A stretch of 29,031 nucleotides of DNA, from IMG/VR virus record IMGVR_UViG_3300017746_004795, positions 1 to 29,031 of that record. The stretch is one strand, 5' to 3'. The stretch's first letter is position 1. Every line of letters starts with the position of its first letter. The position numbers and the translations under genes are program-made. Under the pieces are notes generated by a model. That model was not told where the DNA came from. It searched no databases and saw only the letters and a list, made by a program, of their open reading frames with translations. Of this stretch, positions 1 through 7,357 are shown in pieces. Source of the DNA: a virus.

Positions 1-195
1 AGAAAAAGCGCATTATAAACGGAGAAATGATCCTGGTTTTTTGGTTTTCTGTTTTCCCTGGTCGTTCCTGGAACCTTTCGGCCGGTAATCTGCCCAGGAG
101 TGCACTACAAATGCAAAAAACTGACCTAAAGGTTCGGGCTCTCTAAATGGTCTCTTTTTTGGCCATTTTTGCGCGAATTCTGCTACTGCGAAATC

Positions 196-373
196 TTGTC
201 CAACGAGCGGCCGAGGTTTCTTTTTGAGTGGCTAATTGGGTGGACAAGGTTGGCCGAAATTGTCCAACGAAGGGTGATTTGTCCAACCAGAGGCCACCCT
301 AGCTTTTTGGTGGGTGGAAAGTCTAAGTTGCTTTTATTTAGTGTTTTATTTCTATCTGTCCAACTGTCCAAGG
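196..373 (+). repeat. TTGTCCAAC short direct repeats (iteron-like)
   Basis: Copies on the plus strand are TTGTCCAACGA at 196-206 and 260-270, TTGTCCAACCA at 279-289, CTGTCCAAC at 356-364 and CTGTCCAAG at 364-372. Inverted copies of TTGTCCA lie at 241-247 and 477-483, and one more plus-strand copy (TTGTCCACT) at 810-818 inside the repressor gene. The word resembles a DnaA box (TTATCCACA) with changes at a few positions. Spacing is irregular, so this is not a CRISPR or a simple tandem repeat. Confidence 0.6.
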
Positions 374-400
374 TAATTTCTTAGAAATTTAAGGATTAAA

Positions 401-456
401 TAAAACCCTATAAAAGGGGTGAAATAGTACATATATATATATATATAAGGGTTTTA
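401..456. repeat. 9-bp inverted repeat flanking an (AT)8 tract
   Basis: TAAAACCCT at 401-409 is the exact reverse complement of AGGGTTTTA at 448-456. Between them lies an AT-rich spacer that includes (AT)8 at 431-446. It could be a cruciform, a DNA-unwinding element, or a weak hairpin at the end of the leftward repressor transcript. The adjacent TTGTCCA repeats favour an origin role, which is inference. Confidence 0.5.
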
Positions 457-539
457 GGTGGGTGGCTAGTGGATGGTGGACAAACCGCCAAAAAAGCACC
501 GCTTATTTTCCCCGAGTTGCTCGGTCCAAAAAGGGGAAG

Positions 540-932
540 TTATTCGTCGAACATCCAGGTCGCCATTTGGTGCAACCATTCGCGAGCTCCAGTGTCTCTC
601 GAGCAGAGGTCTGCCAGGTCAAAAATGATGGACTCCGTCTTTTCATCAAGCGGCGGAAGTGTCCTTTGATTTGGTTTTGAGGTCGCGGTGACTAGGATTT
701 CGTGGAATTTCTTGGGTAGGTAGTCCCGACAAGCGGCCGCGCAGAGGGTTCGAGCGTCTGCCTCGTTCAAACCTCCACAAATCAGACTGAGAGTTTGTGG
801 AGTGAAAAATTGTCCACTTGTCAGCTTTGTAATGACATTTGGAAGACAACCGGAAGCTAAAGCTAAATTATTTTTCTTCCCGTCAAATGAGCTTGAAATG
901 ATTGAGTTTAGGGCAGTCGCTCCGAATTTCAT
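540..932 (-). CDS. Putative phage repressor, HTH (XRE-like) protein
   Basis: This 130-residue protein is the only leftward gene in the window and is divergent from the early operon, the usual place of a lysogeny repressor. Residues about 22-60 read like an XRE-type helix-turn-helix: LALASGCLPNVITKLTSG followed by a helix starting TPQTLSLI. The C-terminal half (LADLC, REWLHQMATW) is helical with no recognised peptidase motif, so it is shorter than lambda CI and lacks an obvious autocleavage domain. It may therefore be a Cro- or P2 C-like regulator. The start ATG is at 932. The 95-bp gap to the next gene would hold the divergent promoters. Confidence 0.5.
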   Translation of the reverse strand: MKFGATALNSIISSSFDGKKNNLALASGCLPNVITKLTSGQFFTPQTLSLICGGLNEADARTLCAAACRDYLPKKFHEILVTATSKPNQRTLPPLDEKTESIIFDLADLCSRDTGAREWLHQMATWMFDE

Positions 933-942
933 AGCTTCAAAA

Positions 943-991
943 TGACAAAATAATTCTTTTGGGGGAAGTTTTTTCTTGTTCCTGTCAAAAT
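943..991. promoter_or_regulatory. Candidate operator repeats in the divergent intergenic region
   Basis: TGACAAAAT at 943-951 and TGTCAAAAT at 983-991 are near-identical direct repeats exactly 40 bp apart, lying between the leftward repressor and the rightward early operon. The second overlaps a minus-strand TTGACA. This would suit repressor binding on one face of the helix, but no clear -10 boxes could be assigned on either strand, so the promoters themselves are not called. Confidence 0.3.
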
Positions 992-1027
992 TCTCTGGGA
1001 GAAACTTATTTCGTCAGAGGGAATATT

Positions 1028-1207
1028 ATGAATAACTTATTATCAATGAAGCTGGAGCTAATCCGGTTTGAGCTACTCACGGTTAAGCAGATGCGGGGCA
1101 ATGCCTCAAATAGCGAGACAAAAACTAAAGCGATTTCTGCGCGAGTGCTCGAGCTCGAGGAATTGATTGGGAAAATAAAAAATCAAATGGGAGGGGCTTC
1201 AAAATGA
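1028..1207 (+). CDS. Small early protein, unknown function
   Basis: 59 residues, first gene of the rightward operon. The ATG at 1028 is preceded by AGAGGG about 8 nt upstream; longer upstream extensions of the frame lack an SD and overlap the regulatory region. The protein is mostly helical and charged (MKLELIRFELLTVKQM; VLELEELIGKIKNQM) and could form a short coiled coil. It overlaps the next gene by 4 nt (ATGA), so the two are translationally coupled. By position it could be a Cro-like or anti-repressor protein, but no HTH is visible. Confidence 0.6.
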   Translation: MNNLLSMKLELIRFELLTVKQMRGNASNSETKTKAISARVLELEELIGKIKNQMGGASK

Positions 1208-1473
1208 AAGTGTCTCTTGAAATTGGTGAGGAAACTCTTGGGCTCTTGGTCCCAGCTTTGCTCGAAGCGGCAGAGCGTAAGGGCTTGGTGGTTCCCAGAG
1301 AAGAAAGAGACGACCCTTTGAGCGCAGAGGAGGCTTCTCGTCGTTCTGGTCTTTCGGCCCAATCGATTAGGCGGCTCGTTCAAGAAGGAGAGCTCAAGCG
1401 AGTTGCTGGAACTGCTCGGATGTTAGTCACTAAAGATTCTTGGAATGCGTGGAGAAAAGGAGGGGCCAAGTGA
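1204..1473 (+). CDS. Excisionase / MerR-type HTH DNA-binding protein
   Basis: 89 residues. Residues about 39-85 fit the winged-helix DNA-binding fold used by excisionases: LSAEEASRRSGLSAQSIRRL, then a wing-like stretch (GELKRVAGTARM) and VTKDSWNAWRKG. The N-terminal 35 residues form a separate helical segment. The start overlaps the previous stop (ATGA) and has GGAGGGG just upstream. In the circular genome it would lie about 2.3 kb from the integrase, compatible with Xis, but an early transcriptional regulator is equally possible. Confidence 0.6.
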   Translation: MKVSLEIGEETLGLLVPALLEAAERKGLVVPREERDDPLSAEEASRRSGLSAQSIRRLVQEGELKRVAGTARMLVTKDSWNAWRKGGAK

Positions 1474-1862
1474 ACACTTACGATGGAAAAGAAACTTTTC
1501 GGCGGACGGGATCGAGTCTTGGGCGTTTGGATGAAACTGAGATGGTGCCCGTAGCCTTTCCAAAATGGAGCGACGCGGTCGTTTCGGCGGTCACTGAGAT
1601 TTTTGGGATCTCAAAAAATGAGCTTTTAGGAAAGTCTCGTCGTCGGAAGTATGCGTGGCCTCGCCAGGTTGGAGCGTCGCTTCACTACCAATATGGTGAT
1701 TGTGCGGCTGCCGGGGTCGGGGATTTTTACGGGGGCCGACATTACTCTTGGGTGTATTGGTCCAGAGCGACTGTTTCAAAAGCGATGGGTCGGAGCGAGC
1801 TCACGACCGGCCAGGTGCAGGCGGTTTATAATTTAGCGGCCGCCAGGTATCTCAAAAAATGA
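1470..1862 (+). CDS. Stand-alone DnaA domain-IV-like DNA-binding protein
   Basis: Start GTG at 1470 is chosen because it overlaps the upstream stop (GTGA) and has a strong SD (AAGGAGG, about 1458-1464). The protein has 130 residues. Residues about 38-103 resemble the C-terminal origin-binding domain of DnaA: a helix with VTEIFGIS, then LLGKSRRR (52-59), PRQV (64-67), and YGGRHYSWV (87-95) in place of the DnaA signature GGRDHTTV. No AAA+ ATPase domain is present. It probably binds DnaA-box-like sequences and could target the TTGTCCAAC repeats at 196-483, either to start phage replication or as a regulator. That link is inference. Confidence 0.65.
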   Translation: MNTYDGKETFRRTGSSLGRLDETEMVPVAFPKWSDAVVSAVTEIFGISKNELLGKSRRRKYAWPRQVGASLHYQYGDCAAAGVGDFYGGRHYSWVYWSRATVSKAMGRSELTTGQVQAVYNLAAARYLKK

Positions 1863-2509
1863 GCTCGGGTCGAGACACCATCGAGGCCGAAGTTTTAGAC
1901 GCGGCTTATGCAAAGCACGGCGGAGAGAGTGCTTGGTCGGCTTTTGGAGATGCTCGGCTGAATCCGGCAGAGATCCTCGAGCGGATTGAGGAAGGGGATT
2001 CGTCTTCGGTCGCGGCTCGGGCCGTGGTGGTTGGCGTGATGCTTGACCTGGTGCTCGAGGGGTGGGCTAAAAATAACGATTTGGCCAAGGTCGGCGAAAA
2101 CGCGGCGCGACTTGCTGCTGCTTTCGGGCATCGTGGGGGCTTTCGATTTGTGCCGCTTTTTGGGGCGGTCAAAAAATGCGGTGGCTGGGAGTCAAAGCCG
2201 GTTGTGGTCAAAGTGCTCGACTCTTGGTTTTGGGACAATCCAGACCAGGAAGATTTGGGCAAGCGGCTCCTGGCGATCGGGCGGTTTTTTAATCATGCCG
2301 AGCTCGAGAGCTGGTCGGTGAGAGGGCTCGCCAGGGCCTTTGGTGAAAGCCGGACCTGGACCGCGAAGCGAGTGCGGAAGGAATGCAATGCGCCAATCGA
2401 AGCGGCGGGGGGAAGGGCCAAGGCAACCTGGCAACAGGGGAACGGACAAAGGGAAAAGAGCCGGGCGGCTCGCATCGAAAGTTTTCAAAAATCAAAAACA
2501 CAGAAATAA
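1859..2509 (+). CDS. Putative DNA-binding early protein, replication-associated
   Basis: 216 residues, starting by ATGA overlap with the previous gene. The N-terminal 150 residues are not recognised. Residues about 150-175 (SWSVRGLARAFGESRTWTAK) look like a helix-turn-helix, and the last 45 residues are very basic and low-complexity (GRAKATWQQGNGQREKSRAA), as expected for nucleic-acid contact. Position between a DnaA-like protein and a ParB-like protein suggests a replication or partition role, but the family is unknown. Confidence 0.5.
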   Translation: MSSGRDTIEAEVLDAAYAKHGGESAWSAFGDARLNPAEILERIEEGDSSSVAARAVVVGVMLDLVLEGWAKNNDLAKVGENAARLAAAFGHRGGFRFVPLFGAVKKCGGWESKPVVVKVLDSWFWDNPDQEDLGKRLLAIGRFFNHAELESWSVRGLARAFGESRTWTAKRVRKECNAPIEAAGGRAKATWQQGNGQREKSRAARIESFQKSKTQK

Positions 2510-2513
2510 AAAA

Positions 2514-3857
2514 ATGACACAAGATGAAATTAAGGAAATCAGGATTGCGAGGCTAAGGCCCTCCGATTCAAATCCTCGGAAAGATTTCCGGGACGTCGAT
2601 CAGTTTGAGCTGATGGATTCGATTAAGTCGGTCGGGGTTTTGTCGTACTTGCTGGTGCGTCCAATTTGCGACTATTACGAGATCGTGGCGGGGGAGCGTC
2701 GTTACCGGGCCGCCAAAGCCCTGGGACTGGAATCGCTTCCGTGCCGGGTTCGTGATTTGAGTGACGAAGCGGTTGGCAAAATTCAACTCATCGAGAATAT
2801 CCAACGCTCCAACCTGTCGGCGACCGAAGAGCTCGCGGGAGTGCGGGAGCTCGAGGAGCTTGGGGTGAGAGGGGAAGAGCTTGCGAAGTCGCTAGGCAAA
2901 ACAAACGACTGGCTGCAACTCCGGCTTGATTTGGGCAAACTTCCAGGCGGAGCCCAGGAGGCGGTCGGAGCCGGTCGCGTGTCCCTGGCGTCGGTCCCTG
3001 ATTTGCTTGAGGTCGATTCCAATGAGTGCGAGCAATTTGTCCAGGAAGTTCTCGAGATCGAGGAGCCCGTCCCGGTGCTAACTCTTCGGGCAATGATCGA
3101 CGAAAGGTATCGCGTCCCGAGAGAATCGAAATCTCGGTGGAATGCTTTTGTTGAAGATTACAAGGCGAAGGCTGGGAAAAATGTTGAGGGTTTAAGCGAC
3201 CCGGAGTCCTGGTCGCAATACGTTCGGCCGTATGGCGAAGGGGTCGGAAAATGGAAGCTTGCGACCGAGCAAATTGGCGGACTTGCGGCTCGCCAGGAAG
3301 AATCGCGACTAACCTGGGGAGACCTGGCGAAGGTGCATGGAGTCCCGGTCGTTTTGGTCCCGGTTGGCGGGGTTCGAGGAGGAGAGATCTCGGCGGCCGA
3401 GTTGGTCGACCGGTCGGTCATTGAGTCGGCTGAAAAGGCGGCAAAAGCGGCGGGGCACGATGTCACTTTGGGAGCTCGAAGAAGTAAATCGGTCGAGCCA
3501 AAACTTGAGGAGGTGAAAGAAAAGGAGCTTGAGGAAAAGCCCGAGCCGGTTGTCGTTTCATTCGACCCGGTCACCAGGTCGACGACCTGGAATCCCTGGG
3601 CCATCGCGGATAATGTTTTTCTTGAAGACGAATATTTTAATCGCGTCCAGTTGTGTCGCGAGGTGCTCGACAAAGAATCTCCCGAGTGGAAAGCGGCGCT
3701 TTTGTCACGGTGCCAGGAATCGATTGAGGAGCTCGATGAGAGTGCACTGGTCGTTTGGTATCTGCTCGAGGGTCTAAAGCTCGAAGACCTTCGAGGTCGT
3801 CGTCTTGCTGCTCTCCTTGGAGTCTCTGAGTTTTGGATGGAGAGGGTGGCGGCATGA
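2514..3857 (+). CDS. ParB-like (ParB/Spo0J/Srx-fold) protein
   Basis: 447 residues. The ATG at 2514 follows an A-rich leader just after the upstream stop; it gives the usual ParB N-terminus (IRIARLRPSDSNPRKDF). ParB boxes are clear: NPRKDF (20-25), GERRYRA (60-66) and ENIQRSNLS (94-102), followed by an HTH-like region (GEELAKSLGKTNDWLQLRL). These motifs form the CTP/phosphate-binding pocket in ParB proteins. The C-terminal half is long and unfamiliar, with an acidic linker (KLEEVKEKELEEKPEP) and a Trp-rich terminal domain. No ParA gene is present, so a role in replication or gene control is as likely as partition. It overlaps the next gene by 4 nt. Confidence 0.75.
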   Translation: MTQDEIKEIRIARLRPSDSNPRKDFRDVDQFELMDSIKSVGVLSYLLVRPICDYYEIVAGERRYRAAKALGLESLPCRVRDLSDEAVGKIQLIENIQRSNLSATEELAGVRELEELGVRGEELAKSLGKTNDWLQLRLDLGKLPGGAQEAVGAGRVSLASVPDLLEVDSNECEQFVQEVLEIEEPVPVLTLRAMIDERYRVPRESKSRWNAFVEDYKAKAGKNVEGLSDPESWSQYVRPYGEGVGKWKLATEQIGGLAARQEESRLTWGDLAKVHGVPVVLVPVGGVRGGEISAAELVDRSVIESAEKAAKAAGHDVTLGARRSKSVEPKLEEVKEKELEEKPEPVVVSFDPVTRSTTWNPWAIADNVFLEDEYFNRVQLCREVLDKESPEWKAALLSRCQESIEELDESALVVWYLLEGLKLEDLRGRRLAALLGVSEFWMERVAA

Positions 3858-4267
3858 TTGAAAAATTGATTGTCACAACTGGGGCCGGTCGAGAGGTCCT
3901 CATTACCTGGCGGGAATATCGTTCGCTCGTGGGAACCATCTCCGCGAAACTTTGCGCGGTTTCGGGCCATGGGACTTTAACGCGGCTCTTTGTTTCGCCT
4001 GGAAATCGACGGGACGGGCTTGGCCGGGCTTTAGTTCGCCAGGGACTTTTTGAACTTCGAGACGCGGGGTGCCACCGAGCTTTTGTCCTAATCAATCCCG
4101 GAGGGATGCGGGAAGAGTCGATTTCTTTTTTTGAGGCGGTTGGATTTGAAACTATTGAGGGAAGCGAATTTGCTCCGCCACTCGGGTCGCTCGTGATGAT
4201 GCGAGAGATCGAAAGGGAAGGGGAAATTTTGCCGGTTCGTTCATACCAAAAAGGAGGGTCAAACTAA
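3854..4267 (+). CDS. GNAT-family N-acetyltransferase
   Basis: 137 residues, start ATG 3854 overlapping the ParB-like stop. The acetyl-CoA binding motif A is visible: LTRLFVSPGNRRDGLGRAL, with RRDGLG at 52-57 as the R/Q-x-x-G-x-G/A loop, followed by a helix and a late strand near ISFFEAVGFE typical of GNAT folds. The substrate cannot be told. An acetyltransferase between a ParB-like protein and a primase is unusual; possible targets are a host protein, a phage replication protein or a small molecule. The stop TAA shares its last base with the next ATG (TAATG). Confidence 0.75.
   Translation: MIEKLIVTTGAGREVLITWREYRSLVGTISAKLCAVSGHGTLTRLFVSPGNRRDGLGRALVRQGLFELRDAGCHRAFVLINPGGMREESISFFEAVGFETIEGSEFAPPLGSLVMMREIEREGEILPVRSYQKGGSN
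4251..4257 (+). promoter_or_regulatory. Strong Shine-Dalgarno of the primase-helicase gene
   Basis: AAGGAGG lies about 9 nt before the ATG at 4267. It is the clearest canonical ribosome-binding site of the early block and contrasts with the late genes, which use a different upstream signal. Confidence 0.75.
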
Positions 4268-6678
4268 TGGCGGACATGGATGCGTGTCGGGCCAAGCTTC
4301 CGATTTGGGGATTGTTTTCTGCTTTAGGATTGCAGGGCGCTGACAAAGTCGGAGCCTGGGGAGGCGGCGGAGGAGAGGCAAAGATTTGCTCACCATTTCG
4401 GGAAGACAATTCGCCCTCGTTTTCGGTTTTTACCCGCGACGGAGTGGGGCTTTGGAAGGATCACGGGACCGGTGAAGGGGGCGATGAAATTAAGTTGATT
4501 GAGGCCGCGAAAGGAATCCCGACAAAAGAGGCAATGCAACTCTATTGCGAGCTTGCCGGGGTGCCCTGGGAAACTGGTGGCAAACCTTCGAGCCCGAGCA
4601 AACCTTGGAAGCCAGCGAAAGAAGTTCCGCCCGTCCTGCCTAAAAAGTCACTTGCGGACCGGCTCGAGGGGGTCGAGGTGCCTAAAAAGGAAAAGCCAAA
4701 ATCGAGCGGGTTTGGTGAGATTGTTAAAGAATACGATTACGAGGACGAAAAAGGAAAATTGCTCCACCAAACGCTTAGGATGGAGCCTAAAAGTTTTCGG
4801 CAAAGAAGACCAGCCAAGCAGGACGACGACCCGGCAACGGTTCGAGGGGGCTTTGTTTGGTCGCTTAAAGATTCCAGGGTCGTGCCCTACCATTTGCCCG
4901 AGCTTTTGGCCGCTCCAAAATGTGAGCCAATCTTCTTGGTCGAAGGAGAAAAGGACGTCGAAAACCTTGAAGCTTTATCGACTCAGGGGCTTGAGGTCGT
5001 CGCGACCTGTTTGCCAATGGGAGCCGGGAAATGGCGTGACGAATTTGCGGAGTATTTCCGGGACCGGTGGGTCGTCGTCATTCCCGATTTTGACAAGCCA
5101 GGGCTAGAAGGGGCTGACCTGGTAGCTCGTAAGATTTTCAAGGTCGCGGACCGCGTCGGGGTGCTTCATCTCGAAAGCTTATCTAAACAGGCCCGCCCAG
5201 GTTGGGACGTCTCTGACTGGCTCGAAGGAGAATGGGAAATTGGGATCACGATTGAAGAGCAATATCGAAAGCTTATGGACCAGGCCGAGCTTGCCGGGAT
5301 CGAAGAGCTCGACTTGTTTTCGGATTGTATCGTTTTAAGAAACAACGGCGGGATGTCTGTCGATCAGGATTTGCTTGCCAGGCTCTTAGTAAAAATCGAA
5401 AACTTGATCTATTGCGGGGACTCTTTTTGGCAGTGGAATCCATCAATCGGAATTTGGGAAAAGCGACGAGAAAAAACTTGGATCGAGAGACAGGTCAGGA
5501 GGCGGATTTGTGCTTGCGGTGGTGGTTCGATTATTACTTCTGCGCTTGTCGCTTCAGTGGTTCGATTGGCAATGAGCGAAAGGGTCTTTTTCCCAGAGGC
5601 TCTAAATAGTCAGAAATCAGGGATGTTTCCGGTTCGCAATGGTCTTTTAGATGTTGCGGTCGGGAAACTTTTGCCTCATCGAGCCGGGCATTTGACAACG
5701 GTCCAGACTCCGCATCGCTTCGAACCTGGGGCCGAGTGCCCGGAGTGGTTAGGGTGGCTTAGGGAGCGGCAGGAAGACCAAGAAACTCGAGACCAAATTC
5801 AAGAGATTTTTGGATATTGCCTGGCGACTCATATCAACTACCACAGCTTCTTTTTCTTTTACGGCGACGGAGGGACCGGAAAGTCGACTTGTGTTGATGT
5901 CCTCGAGTGGCTGGTTGGTGAAGACAACAAGGTCGCGGTCGAGCTCACTGAGCTAGACAATGCTTTTATGCGTTCGCAGTTGGTTGGTAAATCGCTTGCG
6001 CTTTGTAAGGAGCTGACCCGTCACTCGCTAAAACATATCGGTCTAATTAAAGCGATCGTTTCGGGTGATCCCGTGGCGGTCGACGTAAAATATGGGCAGG
6101 GCTACGATTTTAGGCCGAAATGTCGGGTTGTGATGGAGTCTAACGTCTTGCCAATGTCGGCCGATAGTTCGGCCGGGTTCGAGCGTCGTTTTATCCAGGT
6201 CAATTTTGACAAGCCCATCGATCGAGATGGAATTGAGTTTAACTTCCAAGAAAAGTTTCGTGCTGAAATGTCTGGGATTTTGAATTGGGCCCTGGTTGGT
6301 TACAGAAGATTAAAAGAGCGGGGGCGGTTTATTCATACCGAGCGAAGCAAACAAGCAACCGACGATTTCAAAAAGCACCGGGCTCAGGTCGAGACGTTTT
6401 TGAAATCTGGGATTTTGCGAGAATTTCCTCACAAGGAAGAAAACGGAGAAATCACGCGGCTTTGTGTGTGGATGGAAGACATCTACGACAGTTATTTAGA
6501 ATGGTGTGCCCAAGAAGACGTAGTGCCTTTTTATAAGGAAAAGAGTCCTTTTGCTCGTGAGCTTTTTACAAAAAAGCCCGATTGGCGAGTTAGGAAAAAA
6601 CGGGAACGAGTGAACGACGAAATTCGAGATTCCAGGCTCTATGGGATTCAAATCATGGAAAACCTAGTTTCGACCTAA
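4267..6678 (+). CDS. Primase / SF3 helicase fusion (phage DNA replication)
   Basis: 803 residues. The N-terminus resembles the DnaG CHC2 region (CSPFREDNSPSFSVF, 41-55, then WKDHGTGEGGDEI) but keeps only one cysteine, so the zinc site looks lost. A TOPRIM domain follows, with EGEKD at 226-230 and PDFD with acidic residues at 274 and 276. The C-terminal half is a D5/P4-type superfamily 3 helicase: Walker A GDGGTGKST at 533-541, a sensor strand CRVVMESN, and an arginine finger FERRF at 638-642. It should prime and unwind phage DNA. The strong SD and TAATG coupling fix the start. Confidence 0.85.
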   Translation: MADMDACRAKLPIWGLFSALGLQGADKVGAWGGGGGEAKICSPFREDNSPSFSVFTRDGVGLWKDHGTGEGGDEIKLIEAAKGIPTKEAMQLYCELAGVPWETGGKPSSPSKPWKPAKEVPPVLPKKSLADRLEGVEVPKKEKPKSSGFGEIVKEYDYEDEKGKLLHQTLRMEPKSFRQRRPAKQDDDPATVRGGFVWSLKDSRVVPYHLPELLAAPKCEPIFLVEGEKDVENLEALSTQGLEVVATCLPMGAGKWRDEFAEYFRDRWVVVIPDFDKPGLEGADLVARKIFKVADRVGVLHLESLSKQARPGWDVSDWLEGEWEIGITIEEQYRKLMDQAELAGIEELDLFSDCIVLRNNGGMSVDQDLLARLLVKIENLIYCGDSFWQWNPSIGIWEKRREKTWIERQVRRRICACGGGSIITSALVASVVRLAMSERVFFPEALNSQKSGMFPVRNGLLDVAVGKLLPHRAGHLTTVQTPHRFEPGAECPEWLGWLRERQEDQETRDQIQEIFGYCLATHINYHSFFFFYGDGGTGKSTCVDVLEWLVGEDNKVAVELTELDNAFMRSQLVGKSLALCKELTRHSLKHIGLIKAIVSGDPVAVDVKYGQGYDFRPKCRVVMESNVLPMSADSSAGFERRFIQVNFDKPIDRDGIEFNFQEKFRAEMSGILNWALVGYRRLKERGRFIHTERSKQATDDFKKHRAQVETFLKSGILREFPHKEENGEITRLCVWMEDIYDSYLEWCAQEDVVPFYKEKSPFARELFTKKPDWRVRKKRERVNDEIRDSRLYGIQIMENLVST

Positions 6679-6697
6679 CACCTAAAAAACGAAAACA

Positions 6698-7357
6698 ATG
6701 ACTCACGAACTCAAAGAAACTGACAACCAGGAAAGACTTTGGGCTCGACGGTGGGGGGTCACGCTTCGGACCGTGAAAAATTGGATTCAGAAAGCGGAAG
6801 AGCTCGGGGGTTTAGTCCCTTTTGAAACTAAGAATCCCGACGACCTTCTCGAGTGGTATCGCGACGCATTTGGCAAAGCTCCCAAAGGGGAAATCGAAAC
6901 CAGGGCTCGAGAGCTTCGAATCGAGGCGGGGCTTGAGGTCGTCGACCAGGTTGAAATTGACATGGGCCCGATTGAGGTCATTAAGAAAGCCCTGGAGAGG
7001 GTGGGGATGGATCTAACCTTTTCGCGAATTGTTGAGGAAGAGGAGCGGGCCGCCAAAATGTATGAAGTCCTTCGGGTTCGAGGAGTGAGCACAAGCGAAG
7101 CTCGAAGGCAATGGAAGGAAGCAAGCGAAATGAAACGGGCGGCCCAAAAAGGAGACGACGCGGTCCAGGTCGCTCGCGAGCTTCTTCGCGAGTGGGTCTT
7201 AAAAGAATTCGAACCGGTCCAGCGAGACCTTCGCAAAAAAATCAGCGGCTCGGTCTTGGGTGTGCAAGCTCGCCAAGGACTTCTTGAAACGGTCAGCGAT
7301 AAGGAATGGGAACGAGTTTGGGATAAGGAGCTCGAGAAAGTTCTATCTGAGAAATGA
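6698..7357 (+). CDS. Putative terminase small subunit
   Basis: 219 residues, immediately upstream of and overlapping (ATGA) the large terminase. The N-terminus contains a likely HTH (ERLWARRWGVTLRTVKNWIQ, about 12-31), as small terminases use to recognise packaging sites; the rest is helical and highly charged, suitable for oligomerisation. The leader before the ATG is A-rich (CCTAAAAAACGAAAACA) with no SD. The call rests on position and architecture; sequence similarity to lambda Nu1 is not evident by eye. Confidence 0.65.
   Translation: MTHELKETDNQERLWARRWGVTLRTVKNWIQKAEELGGLVPFETKNPDDLLEWYRDAFGKAPKGEIETRARELRIEAGLEVVDQVEIDMGPIEVIKKALERVGMDLTFSRIVEEEERAAKMYEVLRVRGVSTSEARRQWKEASEMKRAAQKGDDAVQVARELLREWVLKEFEPVQRDLRKKISGSVLGVQARQGLLETVSDKEWERVWDKELEKVLSEK

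Larger units (their letters stand above)
1..539. other. Non-coding left region; candidate replication origin / control region
   Basis: No convincing gene is visible: the short ORFs here lack good starts and family resemblance. The stretch holds repeated TTGTCCAAC-type words on both strands, an AT-rich segment at about 373-447 ending in an (AT)8 tract, and a 9-bp perfect inverted repeat flanking that tract. It sits beside the repressor and upstream of the early operon that encodes a DnaA-domain-IV-like protein. Short repeats next to an AT-rich element resemble a replication origin, but operator or partition sites are alternatives. Positions 1-180 show only T-rich runs and a weak inverted repeat (AAATGG / CCATTT near 146-172). 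Confidence 0.45.

Noticed and set aside
196-372. CRISPR array from the TTGTCCAAC repeats
   Set aside because: Repeats are only 9-11 nt, irregularly spaced and on both strands, with no cas genes.
169-384. Short ORFs on both strands in 169-384 and around 462-680
   Set aside because: They lack SD or TTGACR signals, overlap repeats or the repressor on the other strand, and encode no recognisable protein.
3158-3970. Long antisense ORF of 270 codons opposite the ParB-like gene
   Set aside because: Ser/Pro/Thr-rich translation typical of the shadow of a GC-rich coding strand; the sense frame has clear ParB motifs.
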